A program made the position numbers and the translations under genes. A DNA stretch of 64,000 nt from Stenopsyche tienmushanensis (taxonomy: Eukaryota > Arthropoda > Insecta > Trichoptera > Stenopsychidae): the NCBI GenBank assembly GCA_008973525.1, contig WACJ01000274.1, forward strand, positions 2,232,001-2,296,000. Direction: 5' to 3'. Of the stretch, positions 13,501 to 23,154 are shown piece by piece (the first letter of the stretch is position 1; the number at the start of each line of letters is the position of its first letter). Under the pieces are notes generated by a model. It was not told where the DNA came from and ran no database searches. It saw nothing but the letters and a program-made list of their open reading frames with translations.

Positions 13501-16500
13501 GTTTGTATCCATCATGCATCAATATCCAATTAATACATTTTTTTAAAAATATTTTCAGAGGTAAACTGTTGTTGGGTTATTCGGATTCGGAACTGGCGAA
13601 TATGGGCGGTTATGACTTGGTACATTACGACGATCTCGCATACGTTGCTAGTGCACATCAAGAACGTAAGTTTTTATACATTTGTTGTATTTAATCCAGA
13701 GGTGTCCAACCAGCAAGCATTGCTGGCTTAATTGTATCATTCATATGATCCAAAGAATTCATCGCAAATTCCATGAGCTCCTTAATAATAGTTAGACCAA
13801 TAACTATGAAAATGTTATGGGTATTTTTAAACAAATGAAGTAAATTCTGATAAAAATATGAAGTCTGTGTCTTTGCCTGCTGCGTTTGCATACACCATTA
13901 TAATGACACGTCCTTTACTAGTTTTGTACCCAAATGACGTATTTTCAATGATGCTAAAGATTCGTTGGGTAGTTTATCTAATTTAAACCGGTATCATCAG
14001 CATTGTTTATAAACTCTTCATCGAATCCTTCCTTCCCCACAAATAGCTTCAATGTTTCAATGAATGTGTTTGCTGAAGGTATGTCAGCAGAAAGCTTTTC
14101 TTCGTGAATTTCAAATTCTCTGATACCATGTCGTCCTTTGATTTTTTCAAGCTAGCCCAAACTTGCATTGTAAGTGGAATCTCCATTCCATTTTTTATTG
14201 AAATATAATGCTTTTTCACACAATAATGGACCAGATATTGGCTGTCCAGTTGATCGTCTTTGTGAGTCACATAAAAATACACTCTTCAACTTCTGTATTT
14301 CCTGATTTTTTCATAACTTTTCGCTCTGAGCTTCCATTTTCTAATATTAAACAATTAGTAAACTTCGTAATATGCAATCCATCACGCACATGAGCAAAAG
14401 TGGACACAATTCTCCAAGTACAAATCAGCAAAGTATACCTATTTTTGTTTTTATTTTGAACGTTCAGCTCAAGACGTTCGAAAGGTTGGATACCCCTGAT
14501 TTAATAAAACGTATCGTGTTGTCGTTTCCTATATGTATCTGCGTTCTCATAGAAGAATTTATTATTTTTCAGTGTTGAAAACGGGCGCTTCCGGCATGAT
14601 CGCGTATCGCTTCCAGACTAAAGAAGGTCAATGGCAATGGTTGCAGACTTCTTCGAGATTAGTATACAAAAACTCCAAGCCCGACTTCGTCATCAGCACC
14701 CATAGACCTCTGATGTGAGTGCGAGCAGCCGACTTTCGTTCGGTCCGTCAGTGGAGAAAATCGAGCGGTAATAATGAGTGATGTTCGTTTTCAGGGAAGA
14801 GGAAGGCAGAGATCTGCTGGGTAAGAGGACGATGGATTTCAAAGTGAGTTACTTGGACGCCGGGCTGACCAACTCGTACTTTACGGAAGCGGATCAGCTC
14901 GTCGGGAGCGGATCACCCGGTGCGGGCTCCGGCTCTTCTCCGGGCGCTCCGCAGCGAGTCAACAGGCGGTACAAGACGCAGCTGAGGGACTTCCTGTCCA
15001 CGTGTCGGACGAAGCGCAAGTTGGCGCCGGCGCCCGCTCCTCCTCCTCCACCTCCCCCCCTCGACCCCATGGGCTCCGGCGACTACATGTGTCCGGACTC
15101 CTCGAGCGCGGCGGCTGCCGTCGCGGCCGCCTACTCCAACCTCAACACCATGTACCCGGCGCCCTACGCCGCGCCCGCCGTGCCCGGTCCCGCTGACAAC
15201 GGCCTCTACATGGGCCACTCCGCCAACTTCCAGCACTCGCTCTATCCGACGGCGACGATAGACAACCGCTTCCTGGCGACTGACAACCTCTTCCATCAGT
15301 ACCGTCCGCTCGGCACCTACTACCCGGAGTACCACCACGCGGCCACCGCCTCGCCTTACGTCTCCAACGGATTCCTCGAGATGTCACCGAGGGGAACGAC
15401 TTGCGCGCTTCCCACCTACGACGCGGGGGGGAGCGGGGCGCACCACGGATATCCGATGTCGGGAAAGCCCTCCGTCATGCAGATGGACGACAAGATATAC
15501 TCGTGCCAGCAGATAGTCGACCCGTCATCGCCGGGGAAGTACCCCGCCTACGTCGATTCGTCGAGGGGCTACGCCGTCTCGAACGTCGCGGTGACGTCTC
15601 CCTACGCCGTCAGTCCGGGGACGGGAGTCCCGCATCCGACCCGGGCGATGACTCCCGGATCTCAGATCGGCGACCCGGCCCACAAGATCCCGCACGGGAA
15701 GGGCGACAAGCCGTCTCCGCACCGTCGGGACGGAGGACTGTCCTCCTCGAACTCGGAGGGGCAGTCTCCGGTCAACGCCAACGGCATGGTCACGCCGAAG
15801 ATGGAGGAGCTGAAAGGGGAAGGGCTCGCGGGGGGCAGCCCGCAGCAGTTCGGAGATGCACCCCGGCAGACGGTGCTGATGTGGGGCGCACGCTCGCCCG
15901 CGGGGGGCGACACGGAGGCGGGCGGGGGGCGAGGTCCTCCCGGCTGTCGCTGGGGAGGATCGCCCCCCGCGCCCAGTCCGCACCCCCCTCATGCGCCGCT
16001 CCCCCCGCAGCCAGAGGTATGGCCCCCAACGCACCATCACCAGTATTACCACCCCTACCACCACACTGCCTCCCAGTGAGTCACACTACACTATTGTTTT
16101 CGTTTCATTTTCTATTATTTAAACTAAAAAGAGTAACTCTTTATTGAACATCGCTATGATACTTTTATACCTTTTCAAAATAGTACAGATCCATTCACAA
16201 TATAAATTTCATATCGAAGATTTCACCAATAAATACATAAGAAACGACAGTATGAAAGTATCATAACTAGTAGATTAATAAAGTATATTCAAAATTATCA
16301 GAACTGAAAGAAAATAGCATGAAGTAAAATTAATCTAAAACGTTAACTGATAACGGGAACTAAAATTTTACTAACGGATTCGACCGGAGTCGCGGCTTTC
16401 ATTTATATTATTTGCAATCATCGACATACATAAATTCCGAAGTACTGTACAACTTTTGGATCAAATCTACTAAAAAGCATGAGTTCTTTATTAAAATATC

Positions 16501-17173
16501 ATTATACTAGCTTTAATTGCATGCGTTATTCTTGAATTTTTATTAATGTCGAATTAAGATGATAAAATTTTTGCAAGTTAATATTATAAAGAAAGCAATT
16601 AGATCTCTCTAACGTGGCAAGTAATTTAAACAATTCATGTAGAATTGTCAATTTAAACCATACATTTACTTTGAAATTATATTTTTACATTTGCCATTGT
16701 GTAAAAAAAGTAAACATTAAATATTTGCATGATCTATTGGAAAATGTTGATTTTTCTTCTATTTTGTAACAAAAGTTAAAGGATGGTGCTTTTTGTGGTT
16801 TGCAAGTCATTCATTACAACTGTAACAAATTATAGACATGGATTAAGTTAGAAATGATAGTTAAATATTTAAAGTAGTTTAAACTGACTGCTATAATTAG
16901 CTAACATATTTTACTTATATGATAAATATTCAATAATAATCCTAGACAGTTTTATAAGCGTATAATAACAGTAAATAGAATATATAATAGAGTAGAGAAA
17001 AATGTCCATTATTGACTAATGGAAACATTTAATATGTATTCTTTCTCAACTCTTATGATGTGTTATGGACGTTACAGTTCCACGACCAACGGAGGCTCTC
17101 ACTCCCAGATCGGCCGGACAGGAGTCCTCTGCTGTCAATCTCTGAGGTGACCAACACGCTGCTCAATCAATAG
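3086..17173 (+). CDS. ss: Spineless (AHR-family bHLH-PAS transcription factor), 5' end outside window
   Basis: Insect homologue of the aryl hydrocarbon receptor, a nuclear transcription factor that pairs with Tango/ARNT and in flies specifies antennal, leg and photoreceptor fates. Exons read by splice site and phase: 3086-3175, 13012-13221, 13294-13481, 13559-13665, 14573-14714, 14795-16016, 17078-17173 (2,055 nt, 684 residues plus stop, every junction in phase). Visible landmarks: end of PAS-A (SIESYLGFHQSDIVHQSVYE), then LDIRGRVKVLHGQ, PAS-B with YDLVHYDDLAYVASAHQE, the PAC-like KTGASGMIAYRFQTKEGQWQ, then RYKTQLRDFLSTCRTKRKL and a Pro/Ser/Tyr-rich tail ending SPLLSISEVTNTLLNQ. The family is identified from these near-invariant AHR/Ss stretches. 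The bHLH and the start of PAS-A must lie upstream of base 1. No frameshift or stop is seen in the exons. Confidence 0.93.
4599..4990 (+). pseudogene. Mariner transposase fragment
   Basis: Plus-strand conceptual translation, with stops and shifts, gives a helix-turn-helix-like N-terminal part and RKMCARWVPHLLIMKQKQRR, the usual mariner linker before the catalytic core, followed by a decayed core. No TIR was found. Repeat copy B follows about 100 bp downstream. Confidence 0.65.
5085..5526 (+). repeat. Dispersed repeat, copy B
   Basis: Carries the palindromic core (here GGTCCGCTTTTCAGACC), the ACGATTACGAACTCTCATTA block, AGTTGTCCGAAGAAGACTG, GGGTGGGTTGTTTAAATTTT and the 3' GCGAGCGCCTGCTTTGCCAC block. 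It is collinear with copy C over its whole length. Confidence 0.75.
5820..6030. promoter_or_regulatory. GC island in ss intron, candidate regulatory block
   Basis: A roughly 200 bp GC-rich, non-coding island inside AT-rich intron, with a short inverted pair CCGCAGATT...AATCTGCGG (about 5932-5963) and a GCGTG core as used by AHR/ARNT dimers. It could be an enhancer, an unannotated exon of another transcript, or the remnant of a mobile element. Confidence 0.25.
7290..7531. mobile_element. hAT terminal remnant
   Basis: Ends GACCCTTAGGTGTC...CCCCTATTTAAAAACCGCTG; the reverse complement begins CAGCGGTTTTTAAATAGGGG, a hAT-type end. A second GCGAACCCC block at 7298 suggests internal repeats. The 5' end and target duplication are not identifiable. 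Confidence 0.5.
7550..7582. repeat. (AT)n microsatellite
   Basis: Uninterrupted AT dinucleotide run of about 16 units immediately downstream of the hAT end. Confidence 0.95.
7730..8040. promoter_or_regulatory. Candidate regulatory block in ss intron
   Basis: Compositionally complex, GC-richer block with a palindromic GCACCATGTTGGTGC, a CACGTG E-box at about 7950 and GCGCGCGC. Overlapping short frames on both strands look incidental. Inference only. Confidence 0.2.
8560..8900. promoter_or_regulatory. Candidate regulatory block in ss intron
   Basis: Another complex block, with repeated GATCG words near 8700-8735 (GGATCGAAGATCACGATAGA and following) and TCACGCAA. No coding potential recognised. 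Confidence 0.2.
10215..10800 (-). pseudogene. Mariner transposon remnant (same family as 50730)
   Basis: Minus-strand translation gives STIFRHLEKLMKISKLDVWV, SIATSLLSQEKN, a decayed ITGDEKW block and an HPL*SPDFAL-like stretch, all mariner. The left edge GAGTCATAAATAATTGCCGA matches the better preserved GAGTCAAAAGTAATTGCCG at 50736. The central catalytic region is deleted and stops are frequent. Confidence 0.75.
11190..12160. other. GC-richer block at the 3' part of the ss intron
   Basis: About 1 kb less AT-rich than its surroundings, with open frames of 80-104 codons that do not resemble any family I know and lack matching splice sites. Possibly regulatory. No gene is called. Confidence 0.3.
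13012..13221 (+). CDS. ss: ss exon: PAS-A C-terminal half
   Basis: Seventy codons, phase 0 at both ends (TCGCAG acceptor, CTG|GTGAGT donor). It starts SDIVHQSVYELVHSEDREEL and ends FRCLLDNTSGFL, both AHR-family signatures. Confidence 0.93.
13294..13481 (+). CDS. ss: ss exon: PAS-A/PAS-B linker and start of PAS-B
   Basis: Acceptor CCACAG, donor AG|GTATGA, leaving phase 2. Encodes RLDIRGRVKVLHGQNRKTEE, then FAICTPFGPPSLLEIP and FKSKHKLDLALVSMDQ, typical of spineless. Confidence 0.92.
13559..13665 (+). CDS. ss: ss exon: PAS-B core
   Basis: Enters at phase 2 and leaves at phase 1 (GAA C|GTAAGT). Encodes GKLLLGYSDSELANMGGYDL then VHYDDLAYVASAHQE, the PAS-B core. Confidence 0.92.
13697..14498. 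mobile_element. hAT-type element in an ss intron
   Basis: The ends are inverted: CAGAGGTGTCCAACC at the left and, on the other strand, CAGGGGTATCCAACC at the right. The flanks are ATTTAATC (13689-13696) and ATTTAATA (14499-14506), a 7/8 match as expected for the 8-bp target duplication of hAT elements. The 802 bp interior has only broken minus-strand frames, so the copy is non-autonomous or decayed. It fills almost all of the intron 13666-14572. Confidence 0.8.
14573..14714 (+). CDS. ss: ss exon: PAC motif
   Basis: Phase 1 in, phase 2 out (CTG AT|GTGAGT). Encodes LLKTGASGMIAYRFQTKEGQ and LQTSSRLVYKNSKPDFVIST, the C-terminal part of PAS-B. Confidence 0.92.
14795..16016 (+). CDS. ss: ss exon: C-terminal transactivation tail
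   Basis: Starts MEEEGRDLLGKRTMDFKVSY after joining to the preceding AT, then NRRYKTQLRDFLSTCRTKRK, then about 340 residues rich in Pro, Ser, Gly, Tyr and Ala. The exon is far more GC-rich than anything else in the window. The donor is placed at CCA GAG|GTATGG because that phase-0 junction joins the exon at 17078 to give the ending SPLLSISEVTNTLLNQ. If this donor is not used, translation runs on through WPPTHHHQYYHPYHHTASQ to a TGA at 16077-16079, so two C-termini are possible. Confidence 0.88.
16017..17077 (+). other. Last coding intron of ss
   Basis: GTATGG...GTTACAG, 1,061 bp, AT-rich. Its first 60 bases stay open in the exon frame to TGA at 16077, immediately overlapping a second good donor, CCCA|GTGAGT. 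Confidence 0.7.
17078..17173 (+). CDS. ss: ss terminal coding exon
   Basis: Acceptor GTTACAG; 31 codons plus TAG. Encodes FHDQRRLSLPDRPDRSPLLS then ISEVTNTLLNQ. The last 16 residues resemble the conserved spineless C-terminus as I remember it. The other two frames stop early or give no familiar ending. Confidence 0.78.
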   Translation, partial: FHDQRRLSLPDRPDRSPLLSISEVTNTLLNQ

Positions 17174-17352
17174 CGAAGAGTTCAGTCTTGAAGGTAAAAA
17201 ATATGATTAGCGATATAATTAAAATTTTCTAACAAAGTGAATGTATTAAAGACATAAAATTTTCCTTTTGCAGAGTTGGCGATCTGATCGAATTTCCTTC
17301 GGGCAGTGGATTTAAAATACCCGTAGAATCCAATATTTTAATCTTAAATAAA
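17174..17352 (+). other. ss: ss 3' UTR with a possible 80-bp intron and poly(A) signal
   Basis: After the TAG there is a plausible intron at 17194-17273 (AAG|GTAAAA to TTTGCAG). AATAAA follows at 17347-17352. More A-rich hexamers occur further on, so the true 3' end is not fixed by sequence. Confidence 0.4.
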
Positions 17353-17803
17353 TTTTATTTATGATATTTAAATTATTAGCATAAAAAAATATTTAATATA
17401 AAGAATACGACATTTCTATCATAGAAGATTAATGTAAAAAAATAAGTTATTTTAGTTTTTATAAAAAGACATATCGACAAATAGACGTACGTTCGTGCAC
17501 CATGGAAGAAACTAATATAAATTTTTCTCCATTTGGAAAATGATCGCATGAACATTATTTATTTTTAAAAAAATATTTTTTTTATGAGGTGAATTTGTAA
17601 AATTTTAGAATTACGAAACGAGAACGAGTCAGGTCAAATATCTCTATCCACCTATAGATTTTTTATTAAATATTTAAAATTATGTGAATTAGAGTTTTAT
17701 ATTCAGTCGTAAAATTGGAACATTTATACAAAATTATTATACTTTTAAAATACAAATTAAGATCGATATAATGATATATTTTAAGTGTATTTATGTTAAT
17801 ATA

Positions 17804-19077
17804 TTAGAGGTAGTAAAAATGAATGTCGTTTTTTAAATGAAAGATTTAAATTCTCATATTTTTTTTATTTTGAATAATATTTTACATAATATAATTTCCA
17901 TCACTAGAAATAACCCTCCTCCACCTATCTGGCAACATTTTGATGCCTCTTTCATAAAACATCATCGGCTTTGAATCGAAATAATCCTTTAACCCTTTTT
18001 TTATATCATCGTATGTTTTATAATTTTTACCGTCCAAATAGTGCTGCATGGACCTAAAGAGATGATAATCCGAAGGAGCGATGTCTGGTGAATACGGAGG
18101 ATGTCAAATTACCTTCCATCCAAGGCTGTCAATTTTTTCCCGCGTTATTTTTGCAGTATGGGGGCGAGTTTTGTCATGCTGTAAAAACACTTGTCTTCGA
18201 TTCACGAGAGAGGGTCGTTTTTTTTTTAATTTCTGCCGTTAAACGGTCTAATTTCTCACAATAAACTTTTGCATTTATTGCTTGCCTGGTTTAAGAGTTT
18301 CGAAATTAATAATTCCCTTGCTGTCCCACCAAACAGACAAAATAACCTTTTTTGTCGTGAGACCGGGCTTCGGGGTTGGTTTTGCTACCTGCCCCTTCGA
18401 TAGCCATTGATTTTTGCATCCATGGTTAGAGTACAGCACCCATTTCTCATCTCCAGTTATTAAATCATTTAAAAACAGTGTTTCGGATTCCTTTTTCAAC
18501 AAATCTTCGCATGCGTGTATGCGCTCGCCCAGATGCTCTTCGCTTAGCGCGTGCGGTACCATCTTCCTTTTCTCCACGTCTTCCCGATTTTTTTAAAATG
18601 TTTTTTTACACTCGACCATGAGCATCCAAGTTTGTTCGCAATTTTTTCGATAGAAGCCGTAGGATCACTTTCAATTTCAGCAGTCAGTATGGCGGGAGCC
18701 ACCTCACATGGTCTTCCACTTCAAGGGCTATTCTTCAGATCAAAATTTCCAGATCGAAATTTTTTAAACCATCTTTGACACTTGCGAACATCTAAAATAT
18801 CGCCCAGTATGCCACAAATATTTTTAGTGGCAACCACTGCAGTTTTTTCTTGATAAAATGATAAAGCATTGAATAACGGAAAAATTCTTCGTTCGGCGAA
18901 AATTGATTCATTGTAAAATGGGTTGTTAAATTTGAATTTAACAAACCACAATTTATTCTTGACAAGTATGGTCACCGAAAGAGCATAAAACAAGACGTGA
19001 AAAAGCAACAGCCGAAGCACAACTAACCCTCGAAAACGTTCAACAATAGAAACGACATTCATTTTTACTACCTCTAA
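17804..19077 (-). mobile_element. Mariner element, 1,274 bp, near full length
   Basis: TIRs begin TTAGAGGTAGTAAAAATGAA at both ends (about 28 of 30 bases matching), flanked by TA at 17802-17803 and 19078-19079. The minus strand carries a decayed transposase: FKKFRSGNFDLKNS, ITGDEKWVLYSNH (first Asp), VILSVWWDSKG, QHDKTRPHTAK (second Asp, normally HDNARPH), [16 protein letters not shown] (third Asp), LPDRWRRVISSDGNY. One TGA precedes HPPYSPD and there are frameshifts near 18215-18280 and upstream, so it is inactive. Length and DDD-type spacing fit mariner. Intergenic between ss and NBEAL. Confidence 0.92.
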
Positions 19078-20692
19078 TAGATCGTCTATACCAAAATGAT
19101 TTTTTTTTATATTAACAATGTTTACATCGATTGTATGATTGTCAGATGCAACATACCTCAGAGATGCACACTCAATTTGCTTGTATATAAATGAGAATTG
19201 TCACAGTCCTATGAGTTTTATATATAAAGCGCCGTTCGAAATAATGGAGCATTTAACTTGATATTTAAAAAAATATCATATGAACATGAGCTCGCTTCTT
19301 TGCTATGTTACTTTATATACTCAATATGCAACTAATGATTTTATCAAAAAAGTATTCAGGCCATATCGATAATCACATAAATATTTAAAATGTACATAAA
19401 TAAATACTTGGTGACTTTTACATGAAGTCGATATATCCAAATTATTGATGGTTTTTTTTACACTAAAAAAAATATGATGTGATCTTCAGATTGTCAATGT
19501 ATAATTTCCTTATGAATAAAATTTATATAAATATATTTTGTTAAACGATTTGTGTGAATACTGAAATATATATTAAGCGGCGCTATTACATTTTTGAGTC
19601 ATGATCTAACATTAAATCACTTTGAAGGCCTTGTATTCCTATTGAACGCGTTTTTACTTTGTAAAACTGCAGATCTTATTTAGTATTTCTAATTTATTTT
19701 TTGTTCCTGTGATATGTTTTATTTTAAATAACGAGAAAGAGAAAGTTGTAAATTATTAAAAATAAAAAAATATATATTTAATACGTTAGTCTATGTTTTC
19801 ATTAGATAATGAAAATTGTAATATATAATTCGCTATCCCAATTTCTTTTATAATTATAAGCGCTATTCTAGTCCAAAAATGTATTAGTTCATTTATATGT
19901 AATAAAAGATAATTCTAGTTCTAAGTATTCAATTTAAAAATATTTTGTATTATAAAATTTAAATATTGTAAATGTAAGCATTATTATAACTTAATGTCGA
20001 TAAAAAAAGGATACCGCTGTTTTGCTTTACGATGTTGTTTACTATGAAACACGTCGGATCATTCTATCAATAAACATAATTATAACTCTGCAGAACTCAA
20101 GTTTTCTTTCGTGTTTGAGTTAGTTCATACTTAAAAACGTGCATAAAGGTTTTTATTTTTTGAAAGCTCACAATTAAGAACAAAAACAAATATAACCCTA
20201 TTCAATTTCAGCCACTATATTTATTTACGTTATATTTAAAAATATTAATAGTTCTGGACTGAATACCTGGATGCCACTTCTTTAGAATAAACTCTGGTAC
20301 ATTTGAATTTAATAAACACAATTCATTATTTATTTAAAAAAAATAGTTTATAAGACACTTGAAATAATTTGCAGCAGATTCATAAACATCTTCATTTCTT
20401 ATCCAATCAAATGTACTATTAGAGTATTAAAGTTTACATTTGGGAAAGGTCTTTAGTTCTATTTCAATAGAGATGTTTTTAAAGTTATTTTTATAGTGTT
20501 AGACATAGCAATTCATATTCCAATATATGATTTAATAAGATTTTACAGATCTATTATTTAATATAAAGTGTATGGAATTATGTATAGATACGAATCTGGC
20601 ATTTGATCATACTATTATTTATAAATTTAATATTTAAAAATGAGGTAAGTATCACAAAATGATTTAATTTGAAATTGATAGAGTCTAATATA
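19078..20692. other. Intergenic AT-rich sequence
   Basis: No gene, repeat or structured element recognised. Confidence 0.6.
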
Positions 20693-21190
20693 TTAGATTG
20701 TTCCGTTAGGAATATCGTAGATTATCCCTTTGGAGCCCTATTATATATTTAAAAAAGCTATTTTTACTGTTAGACCCAGTCGAGGGGTTGGTTTCTTTAT
20801 CTGCCCATTAGAAAGCCACTGTCTTTTGCGTTTTTGATTTAAGTATAACGCCCACTTTTCATCTCCCGTCACAAAATAGTTTAAAAACGGTTGTTTCTTC
20901 TCTTTATCGATTAAATCATGACACATATTCATGCACAACGCCTTGATCTCATCTTAATTTTTCATCATCGATAACAGATTTACGACCTCAACCTGGCAGA
21001 TCTTCAAGACTCTTATCACCATTGCGAAACTTCTTAAGCCATAACTGAACAGTACAATCAGTAACTGATTCATATCCAAAAACTTCATTGATGTTACGTG
21101 CAGTATCAGCAGCTTTCCGTCCAAGTTTGAAGTTATAATAAAAAATCATATAAAAATTATTTTTTTCCATTTTTATTTCAGTAGACAAAA
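20693..21190 (-). pseudogene. Mariner remnant, C-terminal half missing
   Basis: Begins with TIR-like TTAGATTGTTCCGTTAGGAA. The minus strand encodes FKLGRKAADTARNINEVFGY and VQLWLKKFRNGDKSLEDLPG (HTH region), then DKEKKQPFLNYFVTGDEKWA (first Asp). The HTH-catalytic linker and the C-terminal half are deleted. Confidence 0.8.
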
Positions 21191-21989
21191 TTGAATCTTA
21201 ATAAAATGAAGACCATAAACATTAAGTTTAAAATTATGTAAATATGCATTTTAATCTAATGTAGGCTTGAAATGATTGGCACAAACATGATGCATTGGCA
21301 TCACTGGTATCCAATGTTCGGGCGTGTTATAATACACATTAGTACCATCAGCATCTGTAGTGTTAAGAGTTGATAAACCATTTTAAGCTATTCAAAAGTA
21401 TGACCACTAGTCTTATGAATCAGTGTCAACTCCATTTAATTTGAAATAAATTTGAAAAATTAATTCACCTCAGTTGGGATGAACCGATTATCTGAGCACT
21501 AAACAATGGTATTGATAAAGGTTAAACGTCATGTAAAAAATATATATTAAGGCAAACTTCATTTAGTAACTGTGTAAGAACATAATTTGTACAGATAAAA
21601 GCTATTATTTCAATCATTCTTTTTATTACGATTTTAAATATCGAGTGATTCCTTCGATTCATCTATAGTGTTGGTAACTAATAGTAACTAAAGTAACTAA
21701 AGACTGTTGTTACTCAAAACATGTTTTATAATATGAAATGCCGATAAGGGCTACACTTTCATCACTTTGTTCATTTCAGGAGATATTTATATATAAAAGA
21801 ACCCATTATTTGGTATGTATCATTCACCGTTAAAACGTCAAAACTTTGGTTTTTAAAAACAAAAAGATATGCTTCTGACTCAACGTCTTAAACACTTTCA
21901 GTAAATTTAAGTAAAACGTGAAGAATATTGTTTATATATTTTAAATATTCTAAGCATTGGATATGGTGCAGTCTATTATAGATTCTAAA

Positions 21990-22215
21990 TAGTGACTGTC
22001 GCGAAAGCATTCGTCAATACGTTCATTCAGGAGACCCGCTGGGTGAGCGTTCTAAATGAAACTCGGAGGTTATGCTACCTTCAATATCGAGCGAATGAAG
22101 TGAATGTATGATACAGACAGGATGGATGTAACCCCTTCTTGTAAATGGATATTGAAGGAGCACATAGTTCTGCAGTGGACTGTTTGTGGCTGCACTATGA
22201 TGATGATGATTTTAA
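21990..22215 (+). repeat. Possible LINE/SINE 3' end with GAT repeats
   Basis: A compositionally distinct block ending GGCTGCACTATGATGATGATGATT. Arthropod non-LTR elements and their SINEs often end in short ATG/GAT tandem repeats. No coding remnant was found. Confidence 0.3.
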
Positions 22216-22929
22216 AATGTAATCGCTATATTACCCATTTGACAAAATTAATTCTGAACTAAATTGAAAACTCCTCAAATACGTTGCCACTATATAAATT
22301 ATAAGACTTAATAAAACATCTTAAAATACTAAATAAAATCATGAAACAACATCCAGCAGGTATTATGTCAAAATTCACAACACCACCACATATGACAGTA
22401 TTGGTCCTGAAGTATATTTTAATGTGCATATACCTAAGTATAAAACACGTTTTATTTTTCAAATAAGCATTTTTTATAATCACGACAAGTAAAAACATAA
22501 ATATAAAATATTGATAATAAAAATTATTTAAACTGTGAACCCAATTTAAATTATTGTATAGTTAAATTAAATATTACAACTTGTATTTGTTAGTTTTTTT
22601 ATTTTTAAAATGAAATACATTTTATCTTGCCTTTTTTAAGCATTTTAATTGAATAAAAAGCATTTAAATCATATACATAGTATATAAATAAAAAATGTTG
22701 TTTATATATTATAATGCTTAATATTTTAGATTTTTCATTTAAATAATAATAATATCAAATATTTAGCATGTCATTTATAAAATATTAAAATTTAATAAGT
22801 AATGAACTGTACGATACTTTTTTATTTTTAAATTTTTGCCCCCATTATTATAGATGTTGATTGAATATATTTTTAAAATAGCTTTGAGTTTATTTCGATT
22901 TTAAAAATATCGAATAAAGAATTATATAC
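22216..22929. other. AT-rich intergenic sequence
   Basis: Nothing recognisable apart from a short open frame without resemblance. Confidence 0.6.
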
Positions 22930-23103
22930 TTTTTTAAATCCAATACGGATTTTCTGCGTGTTGTCGTTGAGTGCTAAAAAGGAACATGCTTGAGTGAACT
23001 GTCAAATGTCAAAATTGGAGCGCCTACTCCGACGGGACTCGGTCCCTTATAATCAAATATGATTCTTGTTTGGCCTGTAACATAACCGAAATTTACAAAT
23101 ACT
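22930..23103 (+). promoter_or_regulatory. Presumed NBEAL promoter and 5' UTR
   Basis: The only GC-richer stretch in several kb (GGAGCGCCTACTCCGACGGG near 23020) directly precedes the predicted ATG at 23104. No clear TATA box, as expected for a broadly expressed gene. The start site is inferred. Confidence 0.4.
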
Positions 23104-23154
23104 ATGGAATCGAAGACGAATATTTATCATCTTTGGATACAATACACGACTCAG
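23104..23154 (+). CDS. NBEAL: NBEAL first coding exon
   Basis: ATG in the context ACTATGG, 17 codons ([17 protein letters not shown]), donor CAG|GTGACT, phase 0, matching the phase of the next exon. The LYELW-like opening is what NBEAL proteins begin with, which decided this start. Confidence 0.75.

Noticed and set aside
14913..16064. Long antisense and out-of-frame ORFs over the ss tail exon
   Set aside because: Arg/Gly-rich shadows caused by high GC; the sense frame carries the conserved Spineless sequence.
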